From Adineta steineri (Eukaryota > Rotifera > Eurotatoria > Adinetida > Adinetidae), in the NCBI GenBank assembly GCA_905250115.1, contig CAJNOI010000014.1:364548-428547 (forward strand): a stretch of 64,000 nucleotides of DNA, in the 5' to 3' direction. This document shows positions 1-11,812 of this stretch, one piece after another (the first letter of the stretch is position 1; each line of letters begins with the position of its first letter). The notes under the pieces are model-generated. The model worked only from the letters and a program-made list of their open reading frames with translations, had not been told where the DNA came from and searched no databases. The position numbers and the translations under genes are program-made.

Positions 1-350
1 TATAGTTTTAAAAAGCTCAGCAGAAATCAGATATCAGATATTTACTTCTTTATACAATTTTCAAATTTTGACTATGGTGTCCATACAAGACACATACATA
101 TCTGTTTTATTCAGAAATCCCAGGAGAAATCAGATATTTACTTTCAATATGAAATTTCAAAATTTTTGAATTTAACATATGAAGTCTCATATAGTAGCTA
201 TAATTTCAAAAATATGAGCAGAAAGCAGATATCAGATATTTACTTTCCCTGTATAATTTTCAAAATTTTGCAGAGATGTATATAAGACATGTCCATATAT
301 ATTTCGCTTTCGATGCGTCGAAGAAGATGGATATTAGATATTCAGTTTTT
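1..350. repeat. Degenerate tandem units carrying a CAGATATCAGATATTTACTT core
   Basis: Three imperfect units (cores near 25, 133 and 225) share CAGATATCAGATATTTACTT followed by an AT-rich tail ending TTTTCAAAATTTTG. The same units occur in inverted orientation at 6540-6720. This suggests that positions 1-6760 are one large element with inverted subterminal repeats whose left tip lies outside the window. No coding capacity is seen. Confidence 0.6.
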
Positions 351-2111
351 TTATGTATTTAATACCGTCTTGAAAGATTACAGTATCGATTCTGCAGAAG
401 TTATATGGCGTTGGTAAAATTCGTGGAAGATGCAGATTTAAAAGAAAAGCATTAGTTAAAAAATGAGCTCACGAAAATTAACATTGGATCAGATATGACG
501 AAAATAGAGCTTGGAATGCATAAGTTTCAAAACCTTTTACTATGTGGAACGCTAAATGGAAGAAATCACTATATAAGGTTATTTTCATCGAAAGAATCCA
601 TGTTTAAGCTAAAATGTTTATTGTAATAATCATGCGAGATGGAATTATGTGACGCGCTTCTTTCAATATCAAATTCAATGTGGTTGATTGTCATGAGTCT
701 TTTAGCTGAAAAATGACTAATGAACAGCTAATGGAGACTCACGTGATGACCACCAAAGGTTTTGAAGAAGTGTACCAGCTGAAAGAAAGATCTTCAATTA
801 TGGAAGTCACTAAGAGCTGTTACCCATGTAAAAAAGCGGTGAAAATGATGTTTTTTATGAAAAAATCCCATGAGAAATCGATTTAAATGCCACGATTTTC
901 GTAGCTTGGTAGTCGATTAAGTCGAAATAATTAATTTAAACCGAGTAAATTGTTGCATATAATCGATTAAAATTCAATGGTATTCAATTTTTCGTGAAAA
1001 ATAGTCGATTTTGATCAACTTTATACTACAATTTACTCGATTTAAATTAATTATTTCAACTTAATCGATTACCAAACTATACAAATCGTGCCATTGAAAT
1101 CTATTTCTCATCGGATTCCTCATAAAAATCATGATTTTCATCAATTTTTTTTACATGGGTTGCAATGTATCATACTCACAGGTTTTTATGAGCAAATAAT
1201 TCTCTATCTTAAAAATGACTAGTAAAATAGAGCATTTGGGCTCACATTTTGGCTAAATAATTATTGTATAAAATATTCTAACGAACAGAATAATTGCGTC
1301 AAATAGAACGTCATGAGATCTTTGGTTTCATGTAAGATGGAATTGTATTATCGATCGAAACGAATCTCTTCGTGAAGGTTCACAAAGAGCATAGGAATTT
1401 TTTGAACGGTAACTTATGTCTTGATATGAATACCAATTCTCATTAGCTATCTAAATGAGTATTTCTGATACAGGGTTGTATTGCTTTTTCAGTGGTGAGA
1501 ATAAATTCTGACGATGAATGAGATATGCAAACGTATTTTCAAAAGACTGTTTTAAATCGTTTCGAAATCGTGCTCAATGTGAGAAAAACAGCGGATAACG
1601 ATACAAGTCTCAGAAAATGAAAAACTTATTTAGCGGAGTCAGTAACCAAGTAAACGAGGAGATCTGTTACGTATAGATTCGTTAAGGTTGATAATATAAT
1701 TGAATTTGACATCGAATAAAGGATTTTATCGGATTCTAGTTGATAAAGATGTTCGATTAATTGCCACAACCCTCAACAAGCAATATTACACCCAAATGTT
1801 AGTTTTTCATCGAGAAAATTTTAAAAAAGTGCATCGTTTTTTAAAGTTTTTACTATTTTTAAACCAAAACGTTCTGAGAGGTCTGGGTTCCGCAGTATAT
1901 TCATACTTCTATTCTATACGAGCAAGATGTTTTCGGTATAAGTATGTAGAAGAATATTTTCTTAAAAAGCTTGGATCTATCACTAAATTATGTGTGTACG
2001 ATCAGCTCACATTGAACCGAACCAACTTGGTTTTAAAAGAGTTTAAATCCAGACCGTATTGTCTCTATTTTGAAAATTAATGGATTTCAAACAATTTTTT
2101 ATATTACTAGC
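351..2111. other. Gene-free stretch inside a large decayed element
   Basis: AT-rich sequence between the left repeat units and the Tc1/mariner-type insertion. It contains the 822-1160 palindrome. The longest open frame (1700-2080) begins with TTG, has no recognisable domain and looks like chance. No real gene is seen. Confidence 0.5.
822..1160. repeat. About 340-bp palindromic (foldback) repeat
   Basis: The left end ACCCATGTAAAAAA pairs with TTTTTTACATGGGT at the right end. The arms continue to pair inward (ATGAGAAATCGATTTAAATG against CATTGAAATCTATTTCTCAT, and GAGTAAATTGT against ACAATTTACTC), leaving a spacer of roughly 50 bp near position 990. This is the structure of a non-autonomous hairpin-type MITE. 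No coding frame and no clear target duplication. Confidence 0.65.
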
Positions 2112-2113
2112 TA

Positions 2114-4958
2114 CAGTGCTTTGCATCGTAACTCGGCCTAAAAACTTGATTTTTTTCAGTTTTGATACGTTTTACTCTTTCTCATTTTCTCTAAGCATTA
2201 AAAAATATTAATTGTATAATATCTATATGATCATACAGAAGGACCCGCTAGCTACAATTAGCCCTAGTTTCGAACACCGTCGCTGCTCTTATATATAAAC
2301 AATTATTTATTCTCTGTAAACCTGTCTCTTTTCTTATCTTGATTCTTACTGATTACTGATTACTGATAAGGAATTTTTGCAGCTTCGTCTGTCTGCTGTA
2401 CGCTTCCACAGGCTAGCTATCATTGATCAATAGCGTTCCACGTAATCTCTCTTATTTACTTATTTACTTATTTATAAAAAAAAAATGAACATTGATCTTG
2501 ACAATCGTGATAATCTTGATCACAACGGTTTTCGACTAGATGCTGGTAGAAAACGAAAGTAATCAGCAGCATTGATTTAAGTTATGTCAAAGACATGAAC
2601 AAGCTGCACGTAGACAAACGGCGTTCAGATTTAGTGCTAAATTAACATAATGGATAGATAAATTAAAATGGTCACATCAGAGTATTCAATCATCTTAGCG
2701 TGACAATTTAACTGCTCTGTTGGTGATATTTAATATCACGTTAGAGGATGTCGATCTAACACAAACCGAAACTCACTGTGGATGTCATTTTCTATCGTAA
2801 ATTAGTTACAAGTAACGCTCATCGGATGGATTCGTTGACCCTTTCCTGAAAGAAAATTTTCTATAATTATTATTAAAAATGATTTCGATTTTGAATACAT
2901 GTTACCAAAGGGAACTTGGACAGGTTCTACTCATCGTAAAATCTTAATCGAACATGGTTCATTTTTAATTTGAGGAATAAATGATCACTCGCAGCCCTAT
3001 ATCTCATTTTTTGAAAAACTGACCTAATTCAAACAGTTGAAGAAGTTGTGACGTCGCATATTCGAGAATTTTTACACTTTAAAAATAATCTTAGTAAAGC
3101 AACCTTACTATACCCGAACAATCAGGAAAATTGATGTTATGAAAAATTTGATCCTCTTTCCAAAGTGTATTCAGCAAGTTTAATAGCATAACCAAACTGC
3201 TATATGTTTCGGCTCACCCCGAACCATGATTATACGAAAAAAAATAGTTCATTTAAAATGACACAATCCCGGACAACTCCTAAAACCTTTTAGGGTCGTA
3301 CAACTGCATATCTATTCCTACTCACGCCACAACAAGCAAATAATGCTATGTTTGCATTCACAAGTCCTTCATTGAATAGGTCTTGCTAGGTCAAATGTGT
3401 AAATAAGATTTCTTTTTAGCTCAAGAATCGAATCACTTAACAGTTTCGCAAAAAACCTCAAGTCTCACTTACTATACTTAGAATAAACCATTTAAATCAA
3501 CGCTTAGTCGGTCGGCCACTCACGGCTAGCCGTTACCATATGTAGTATATTTTTCTGTATATCAACTGCTACATTAAGGTTTTTCACGTGCACCGAAACT
3601 ATTTCACTCATAACGTATCGATTCGCAATCGAAAATTTCCAACATTTAGATAGCACTATGTATTGTTCATCATGGTTTCCAATTTCTTTTTATTTTGACA
3701 CAACGATATACTGCCGGATTCTTTCTCGAATTAGCATTTATTAAGTGTTTTCAAAAAAGCATTTCAACCAACTAAGACTCATTTCAAAATTGTTTTTCAA
3801 GACAATCTTCTGAAATTAACGTCTAGTCGTTCGTCGGCCTCCCTCCGGTCGGCCACTCACGGCTAGTCGTTTTTGTGTTTAACTATACTATTTCTTCCAC
3901 TATTACTTCAGCTTTGCAGTAAAAAGGTGCATTTCGTGTGAATTTCTCTCAGAAAGATGCTGAGTATTTGATACTATGATTCTCAAGAAGAAACTCAGAA
4001 AAGAACAACTATGTGTAAGGTGTTACGAATAGAGTACATTACATTGTCCCATAGGAAAGATCTTCATCTACTTCGAATATTATTATACAGTTAAAATCTA
4101 CGACCATTGTACAGTAGGATTTCAAACAACTGTTCTTTTTTTAAAATTATTTGTTTAAATATCATCGGAAAATCCGATTATAGTTATCAACTAGGGGCCG
4201 GCGGGATAGGGTTTCTTTATCTCGATCTCGTTCTCGCATATTAAAAGTAGTGCCCGTCCTGGTCCCGTTTGAACCCAATTTTTCTGAATCTGCCAATAAT
4301 AGTTTTTAAACACATGTTTAACAAGTGAATACCCACACCTACCGAGTCCAACAATAAAATTTCCAAAAAAACCTTTTCTTTGTATAAAAAAAGGAGAGAT
4401 AAAAAAGTTCTAAAAATCTGACCTCATATTCTGATTCCCCGACCCCGATTGCCATTGATCAAACTTTATAAAGAAAGATTTTATTGTAAAAAAATGGTTC
4501 TTTGTGTAAAAAAATTAGTTTTGAAACATTTTAAAAAACTGATAACAGAATTGAATTCCTCGACCCCAAAAACCTATTAGTGAGTTTTCATTGATTTAGC
4601 GAATGCTGAATTCTGATTCGCTTGGTCGGACAGACAGACAGACAGACAAAATTTAAGCAATTTTAGGCCCATGATTCAAACGTGATATAACCCTTTCTTT
4701 CAGAAAAGGGAATTATATTTATTAAACAAATAAGTTTTTAAGCTGAAAAAACTCATGTTAAACTTGATTTTTTCGTCTATCTTTATTGTATTTTTTTGTA
4801 AAGTTAATATGATGATTTATCAATTTTATTATGTCATTAGGTAGACTATGCATCCCCTTAGTAAACCCCCAAGTATGACCAAGAAATAACGAAAAACTAT
4901 TGCAGGAGAAATAATCTAAAAAAAACTACCGTAGGCCGACTTACGATGCAAAGCACTG
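2114..4958. mobile_element. Tc1/mariner-type DNA transposon, 2845 bp, coding region decayed
   Basis: Terminal inverted repeats of about 27 bp begin CAGTGCTTTGCATCGTAA and match at 26 of 27 positions between the ends. The element is flanked by TA on both sides (2112-2113 and 4959-4960). A CAGT terminus with a TA duplication is characteristic of Tc1/mariner elements. No open frame of useful length survives, so transposase coding is decayed or absent. Inside are two copies of a GGTCGGCCACTCACGGCTAG segment (near 3510 and 3858) and a short GACA microsatellite near 4628. The ends are better preserved than the interior. Confidence 0.75.
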
Positions 4959-4960
4959 TA

Positions 4961-6994
4961 AGATAATAGTTCGGTTATGGATCAAAGACCACAGACGCCT
5001 TCATGTACATAACAGTAATGAAGCATGATCTTCTATCCCACGACGATATGCATGTTGCCAAACAGATTTTTCCTTATCTGCCCGCATGATGGCTGATTCG
5101 AATATTCCTGATTTTCTTAGGTGAAGTAGATAATTCCGGTTTTTAGATGTGGGTTGCTCATTTCACGAGAGTTCCAAAAAGCACCAAAAGTAAGATTATT
5201 GTTTAGAGCTAGGACGAATTACAGCTTTTTTTTAAAAAAATCGGAGTAATTAGAAACTTTACAATGTATGGTGCTCTTTAAAAGTTCAGACGTTCATTCA
5301 GAATATAGAATTACTCAAAATAGATAGGATTTTTCAGTCTGATTTATTCACTATAGCTCTCAATGATCGTGAATTTTATGATAAGAATTTCATCCGAACG
5401 ATCTATAAATATTTTATTAACGGTTTTTCTATCTTATTAGATTCCATTGATTAAAACGAGATCGATAAGAGAAATCTCATGTTTGCTTTCGTAGTAGACT
5501 TGGTCTTAATCACAGTTAGATACCTGGTATCTAATCTTCTAGTTAGTTTGGACACATATACTAGGTAAATATCTCATATTTGCTTTTTGGTATAGTGTCA
5601 GAATCCAATGCGGTCATAGAAAACATGTGACTTCGAATCAAGTCAACCTAAAAAATTTCTTAATCTCGGATCGGTTCACAAAAAGTTTTCGAATTCCGAA
5701 CTTCAGACTAAGAAAATAGAAATTCTAGATGAGATAATGATGTCTTTACTTCGAATATTGACCGAATATGTATAGATTTAGTAAGAAAACTACTAGTGTC
5801 TGCAAAAAATTGCTTTGACTGACGAAAAACTATCACAAGTTTCGAGCCAAGTCTTGTCGAGTTACAAAAAATTAGTCCATATTGCACACTGTTCTGACAG
5901 GAATTCTAAATGAATGGATTAAATATTTGTCTTCTATGTACGTTTTACGAGGGAACTCTGGCAAGTGATTAACAGCCTTCAAAATGATATTTTCCCCATA
6001 ATATAATTTACCGAGATTCGGAAAAGGCCAAAAACATTAGGCTTCATATGATTTTCTTCGGAAGTTATGACCATATTATTGGATTTTCGATCTATTGCAA
6101 GGTATTTATCAAAAAAAGGGCATAACAAAACGTCGAGCTAAAAAATTCCTCATATGTATGTATAATGATCCTTGATATATTTTTAAAACTTTAGCGAAAA
6201 TGAATGTTTCTCTCTCGAAATAATGAATATGCAAGAGAGCTCAATTTGTCTGTATTCTCTATGAAATGTGACTGTTTTTTGCAAAATAAATATTCCAAGA
6301 AAAAATATTCGTTTTCGATAAAACTCTTAGAATATACTAAAAATCATAAGACCTACATATGGACAAATTTTCAAGTCAAAGCTTTATCATGAGATATTTT
6401 TATAAATACTTTGCCATAGACCAAAAATTCAGTAAAATGATCATAACTTCGAAAGAAAGTATATGTCTTAATTCTGTTGATTTTTTCTAATCTCACTAGG
6501 TACTACTTATAGGCAAAATATCACCTCAAAGGCTTTTTATCACTTGTGAGATATTCCATGTCCGCCAAAATTTGAAAATTTTACAGAAAGTAAATATCTG
6601 ATATCTGCCTTCTGGTAAAAAGCCAAAATGGAAGGCGCAAGTGTATATATTTCATCTATACCTCAGTAGAAAGTACAGAATTAGATAGAGAAGTAAATAT
6701 CTGATATCTGGTTTTCTACTTAGTTTAGATAAACATGGTAGGCGTTTTGTTAATTGCTGCTATTTTTGAAATATTGGAGTTTGAGGACACTTGGTTAGCC
6801 TCAAATTAATTTCAAGTTCTCGGCTTCTTTCTAACTCATAAAAATTTGAAAATTTGAAAATATTGACTTTTGAAAATTTTGAAAATTTTAGCAAATAAAT
6901 TTTCAAAATTGGTACCAATTTTATATTTGCCACTCCTTGAAAAATAAATAAGTAATCACATTCATTACAGTTAAGTTCTATATATACAACTCAC
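4961..6994. other. Gene-free right part of the large decayed element
   Basis: AT-rich. An imperfect inverted repeat lies at about 6040-6110 and 6400-6470 (TTCGGAAGTTATGACCAT against ATGATCATAACTTCGAA). Inverted CAGATATC units follow at 6540-6720, mirroring those at 1-350. Short open frames show no domain. The 3' exons expected for the EGF-like gene to the right are not visible here. Confidence 0.5.
6540..6720. repeat. Inverted copies of the CAGATATCAGATATTTACTT units
   Basis: Two units read AAGTAAATATCTGATATCTG, the reverse complement of the core repeated at 1-350. One also carries the CAAAATTTGAAAATTTTA flank in mirrored order. Together with 1-350 they frame about 6.7 kb as one inverted-repeat element into which the 2114-4958 transposon inserted later. 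Confidence 0.55.
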
Positions 6995-9377
6995 CAATTT
7001 GACAATAGCTACCTGTCCAACCATAGTAACACGTGCAGACACCTGGAGAAGTACAATTTCCAAAATTTTCACATGGTGGAGAACAAACTGGTATTTCACA
7101 GTATGTTCCATTCCTGAATTTGAATTATTTTGTAAAATTAGACTACTCAATAAATACTTACCATTCAGATGTACATAGACAGACATTTGAAAATAGACAC
7201 GTTCCATTATTCATACAATTTGAAGTACAGCGCATGTCCCTAATAAGAACAGGTGTTTTGACTCCCTTGATTGTTGTGCATTTTACTCAGCCATTTCTCA
7301 ACATAAAAAAAATATCTTTTCAGCTCCGAATAGAGGAGCATTTTGTGCATCCAATGATGCAAAAACCAGCTAATTACCTCAAAAACTAATTGCGTAATTA
7401 GCGGTATTATTTTGACAAGTGAGCTTGTTCGTATTAAGTATCATGTTCCTTATAACAACGACAAGCTAAAAAATGTTCCTAATACGAACATTCTATGTAA
7501 AATACATAGAAAATTAAAAAAATTAAGTAAAAAACGATTTTTTATATCAGAACAACAAAATTTTGATATACTTCTTTTACGAAAAATGTTCACCTTGATT
7601 TTTTACATAAAGATCCAAAGGTTCAGATTTTTATCACTCATTATAGCCGAGTTATATCAATTTTAAAATTGATTTTTTTGTTCGTATTAGGAACACTGTA
7701 CTTAATTCGAACAACCAGCAAAAAAAAGTTTTTAATAAGAACATTCCATGTATTTTACATGGAAAATAAAAATTTTTTACTAAACGAGATTTTTTACCTC
7801 TAAACTACAAAATTTCTTCTTGGTGGTCAATTAAAAAATGTTTCTAAACTTAATTTACACTGAAATCCAGCGGTTGAAGACAAACGATGACTCCGTTTGT
7901 CTTGTATAGAGAAAATTCGTTTTTTTCTTTTTGATCATTTTTTTTCATTAAATTTTTATTTTATTTTTGATGAAATTTTTCATTAAATAATACTGAAACT
8001 TCATATATATCATATATTCGATATATACATGCATAATAAATGAAAAAAAGTGAAAAAAAAATGAACAAAATGTTTCGTACTCTGGACCCCTGCTTCTGGA
8101 GTATGAACATTTTTTTTCGTTTTTTTTTCATTTATTATGCATGTGTATATCGAAAATATGATATATATTAAGTTTCAGTATTATTCAATGAAAAATTTCA
8201 TCAAAAATAAAATTAAAAATTAATTAAAAAAATGATCAAAAAAAAAGAAATACGAATTTTCTCCATATCAGACAAACGGAATCATCGTTTGTCTTCAACC
8301 GCTGGATTTTATTCCAACTTGAGTCAAGAAAAATTTTTTAATGCACCCACAAAAAAAAATTTTGTAGTCTAGAGGTTAAAAAACCTCGTTTAGTAAAAAA
8401 TTTTTATTTTCCATGCATTTTACATGGAATGTTCGTATTAGGAACATTTTTTTGCTGGTTGTTCGAATTAAGAACATTGTTCCTAATAAGAACGAAAAAA
8501 TCAATCTAAAAATTGATATAACTCAGCTTTAGTGAATGCTAAAAATCTGAACCTTTGGATTTTAATGTATCAGATTATGAGGAACATTTTTTGTAAAAGA
8601 ACTATATCAAAATTTTGTTGTTTTGATATAAAAAAATCTCATTTAGTGGTTTTTTTAAATTTTCTATGTATTTTCCATGGAATGTTCGTATTAGGAACAT
8701 ATTTTAGCTTATTGTTCTTATTGAGAACATGCTACTTAATACGAACAAGAGCACTTGTCACAATTATACCGCTAATTACTCAATCAATTTTTTAGATAAT
8801 TAGCGGAATTTTGCACCATTTGATGCGCAAGATGCTCCTTTACTCGGAGCTCAAAAGATAATTTTTTTATCACAAAAAATGGCTGAGAAAAACACAAAAT
8901 AATCAAAGGTGTTGAACCACCTGTTCTTATTAGGGACATGCGCTGTACAACTTACTATAAAGAAAACAATTAATGCGATCTAAAACAAAAATACTTTTAA
9001 AATGCTTTACCAGTTGTTTTAACAGTAGAAAACTGTTGTTCTAGAGGTATGATGAGAAAATGAAAACTTCCATTCAAACTGTTATTGATAGTATAGGATA
9101 ATGAATAATTAGAAAAAAGTAAACAAGTTTGATTCTGTAAACAAGTAATACCAACAATATTATCTGTTAATATCATCATACAAATACATTTATCACAAGA
9201 GCTATTTATCGATGCTATACTAGTCGCAGACGATAACAAAATCATATTATTGATAGAACCAACTTGTTTCGATTCGATCCAAGGTGGTAGTAAAATAAAG
9301 CATGGCATGATCAATAGTTGAGAAAACATTTGAAGAAATGTTCTGTAAATCTTTTTTTTAGTAAAACAATCAATCAT
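6995..9377 (-). CDS. Secreted EGF-like domain protein, 5' part, exon split by a foldback transposon
   Basis: Three exons are visible on the minus strand. Exon 1 (9377-9011) encodes a hydrophobic N-terminal segment (about residues 15-35, likely signal peptide) and a Cys-containing region resembling the PAN-like modules common in bdelloid surface proteins. Exon 2 starts at 8954 after a TATAG acceptor but is cut at the 4-bp site GTAC by the 7229-8944 element; it resumes at 7224 and ends at 7162. Exon 3 is 7113-6995 and ends in a GTGAG donor. Exons 2-3 encode EGF-like repeats (CMNNGTC, then CENFGNC...CTCYYGWTGSYC). With one GTAC copy removed the splice phases agree (phase 1, then 2, then 1). Downstream exons are not found before the window edge; they may lie beyond the transposon-rich region or be lost. 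As it stands the locus cannot give the normal product unless the element is removed or spliced out. Confidence 0.7.
7229..8944. mobile_element. 1716-bp foldback DNA element, 4-bp target duplication GTAC
   Basis: The left end AGCGCATGTCCCTAATAAGA is mirrored at the right end (TCTTATTAGGGACATGCGCT with small differences). The two arms, each about 850 bp, pair almost throughout and meet at a short spacer near 8075-8110. GTAC flanks both sides (7225-7228, 8945-8948). No transposase frame is present, so this is non-autonomous. Both arms carry many copies of a 15-bp near-palindrome, GTTCNTANTANGAAC. A 4-bp duplication is known for Sola and Ginger elements, but the family cannot be settled here. The element sits inside a coding exon. 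Confidence 0.85.
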
Positions 9378-9732
9378 TGAAATAAAATCATATATTATGC
9401 ACGACTTTGTGTTTTAGTATTTATTCTCATCTACAGTTTCACATATTCTTCGATCGAGAGAATCAAATACAGAATATATTATTTCTACAACCATCATTTA
9501 AATCATTACAATAGAACTAAAGCGATAAACATTTTTCTTTCCTTTAATTACATAGAAACAATCGAGAAAGTGTGCAAATAAATCTGAATAAATACCACAT
9601 AATAACAAGGAGTTTGTTTTTTCGTTTAGGGTTCTTCGATAGTATGCGGTGCTTCTCATTCTCTTATAAAAAATATAAAGATATGCACGATTAAGAACCT
9701 TGTGTGTATATTCTATAAACTATGAAAAAAAT
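9378..9732. other. Spacer upstream of the EGF-like gene
   Basis: AT-rich spacer. Nothing beyond possible promoter sequence for the minus-strand gene to the left is seen. Confidence 0.4.
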
Positions 9733-9785
9733 GATGCGGATGCGGGTGTCTCTCCTTCATGCGCACCCGCACCCACACCCACCCT
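9733..9785. repeat. GT/AC hairpin element 1
   Basis: GATGCGGATGCGGGTGT on the left pairs with GCACCCGCACCCACACCC on the right across a loop of about 15 nt. Member of the dispersed GT/AC inverted-repeat family of this window. Confidence 0.7.
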
Positions 9786-9857
9786 AATCTTATGTAGATC
9801 ATTGTAACTGAGCGACATTAATTTGTGTGTTGATATGGTAGACCTCTATGTTGGTGG

Positions 9858-9869
9858 TATATATAAAAG
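9858..9869 (+). promoter_or_regulatory. Candidate TATA box for the FAD monooxygenase
   Basis: TATATATAAAAG lies about 450 bp before the start codon at 10315. A TTTTTAG acceptor-like site about 15 nt before the ATG suggests that a spliced 5' leader could bridge the distance. CCAAT-type boxes occur near 9998 (reverse) and 10060. Position-based inference only. Confidence 0.3.
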
Positions 9870-10314
9870 AAACTCGCTTTTAATTCACGAAAATTAAGAT
9901 GTTATAAGTATTAATTGCTAGCTTATCACTATAATCATTTTTTCTGTGACTCGTACTCTCATTTTAGATGTCACCACTGTTACTACACTTGACTCTGATT
10001 GGCAATTTCAGTCACGCTTCATTTCATCAGATCAGATACTACTCTTTCTTTTCGGTGACCAATGAAACGTTAAGTCTTTTTTCTTTTTACATTGAAACGA
10101 AAGAGAAAAAAGTGCACATTTCGATATCATTTCGTAGAAATCTTCAAACATATTTGTTGCTCTTCTCGATTGTTTCAATCGTGTTTGCCATCTAAAAGTA
10201 AATTATCATACAAAATATTTATTTTATTCTTTGTATGTTATGTAGTTGTGGTAGAATATATAATTTATTAATTATATTGAATTGTGCATGTCTTTTTAGA
10301 TTTATTGTATAATA

Positions 10315-11592
10315 ATGCACGATGCAAAATCTATCCCTACCGATTTAGTTGATGTACTCATTGTCGGAGGTGGAATTGGTGGTCTTGTCACGGCTTTATG
10401 TTTACATCGTGAAGGATATTCAGTTCGCGTTCATGAACGAGTGGCAGCAGTAGAACCAATTGGATTCGGTTTAAATCTTCAACCATTTAGTGTGAAAGTA
10501 TTGTATGAACTCGGATTAGAACATGAATTGGATGAAGTTGGCATTCGTGGAGCCAAAGCTCTTTTTTATTCACGTCATGGACAACTTATTTATAGTGAAG
10601 TGAAAGGCATTGAAGCTGGATATAAATGGCCTACATATTCAATGCATCGTGGGAACTTTCAACAATTATTAATGCGTCATGTACGTGACGAAGTAGGCGA
10701 AACATCCGTTCGTTTAAACCAGAAATTGATTGCTTTTCGATCGTATTCCGATTATGTGGAAGCAGATTTTGTTAATCCATGCACAGGCGATATAAATACT
10801 GAACGAGCAAAATTATTAATAGGTGCTGATGGTATCAATTCTACGGTACGAAAGATTTTATATCCTAACGAAGGACGTCCTCTCTGGAGAGGCAGCAAAC
10901 TATATCGTGGTGTAGCAGAAACGGATAAACTGTACTTAGATGGACGAACTATGATTTTAATGGGAAATCCAAATGATGTTGAATTTGTTACGTATCCTGT
11001 AGGTAAAAATACAATCAATTGGGCTTGTGTTGTTCGAGTAGACAAACCAGATGTACAAACAACATCGGTAACACCTGATTGGAACAATATTGGTCATAGT
11101 GAAGATCTTCTTCCATTCGTATCACATATGAAACTCGATTTTCTTGATATTCGTCATCTAATACAATCATCTATTATTATCAATGAATTTCCGCTGACTG
11201 ATCGTGATCCTTTACCACGATGGACACATGAACGTGTTACTTTACTGGGTGATGCCGCTCATCCTATGTATCCAAATGGAGGTAATGGTGCTTCTCAAGC
11301 GATTCTTGATGCTCGTGAACTTACTCTTTCTTTTCGTCAACATGGAATCACTCCTGAAGGTCTACAAGCGTATGATGATCGTCGACGTCCTGCTACAAAT
11401 ACTGTTGTTCTCGCAGCTCGTCAATATGGTTCTGAAGAGATATTAAAAATTGTCGATGAACGATCTTCACATGAATTTTCCAATTTATCTGACGTCGTCT
11501 CAACAGAAGAACTCGAAACCATAATGTTGAACTTTAAAAAAGTGACTGGTTCAAATATACAAAAACTTAATCAAGAACCTTCACTCTTTTAA
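10315..11592 (+). CDS. FAD-dependent monooxygenase (aromatic-ring hydroxylase type)
   Basis: A 425-residue flavoprotein monooxygenase of the PHBH/UbiH/salicylate-hydroxylase class. Such enzymes use NAD(P)H and O2 to hydroxylate a substrate. The three family signatures are in order: GGGIGG (residues 18-23, Rossmann FAD-binding loop), GADG (170-173, after the NAD(P)H/FAD DG region) and GDAAHP (312-317, FAD ribityl contact). The length is normal for the family. The gene is a single exon, unlike most neighbours, and codes without interruption. Closest families are bacterial and fungal, so horizontal acquisition is plausible (inference). No signal peptide or membrane segment is evident, so it is probably cytosolic. 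The substrate cannot be told. AATAAA occurs about 65 nt after the stop. Confidence 0.9.
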   Translation: MHDAKSIPTDLVDVLIVGGGIGGLVTALCLHREGYSVRVHERVAAVEPIGFGLNLQPFSVKVLYELGLEHELDEVGIRGAKALFYSRHGQLIYSEVKGIEAGYKWPTYSMHRGNFQQLLMRHVRDEVGETSVRLNQKLIAFRSYSDYVEADFVNPCTGDINTERAKLLIGADGINSTVRKILYPNEGRPLWRGSKLYRGVAETDKLYLDGRTMILMGNPNDVEFVTYPVGKNTINWACVVRVDKPDVQTTSVTPDWNNIGHSEDLLPFVSHMKLDFLDIRHLIQSSIIINEFPLTDRDPLPRWTHERVTLLGDAAHPMYPNGGNGASQAILDARELTLSFRQHGITPEGLQAYDDRRRPATNTVVLAARQYGSEEILKIVDERSSHEFSNLSDVVSTEELETIMLNFKKVTGSNIQKLNQEPSLF

Positions 11593-11812
11593 TATTGTTA
11601 TTCGTATACTGTCTCATAGAAGGAATAATACTGAATATATGTAAAGTTATAATTCATGTAATAAACTATGTAGTTGGTACGTCAATCAGTTTTCATCTGT
11701 ACATTTAGAAATGTGTAAATTGACTCCGTTAGGATCGATTATATTTTTTGAGATGTAATGTGCTTGTGTAAGAAAATATTTTTTTAATTTTCTTTACAAT
11801 ATAATCCATCAT

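Noticed and set aside
1700-2080. 126-residue open frame
   Set aside because: Starts with TTG, has no domain, lies in transposon-derived sequence and is AT-biased.
7412-8795. Open frames on both arms of the foldback element (7412-7666, 8532-8795)
   Set aside because: They are mirror translations of the palindrome arms and share no protein-like features.
9968-10195. 75-residue open frame upstream of the monooxygenase
   Set aside because: No domain or start context; it lies in the likely promoter and leader region.
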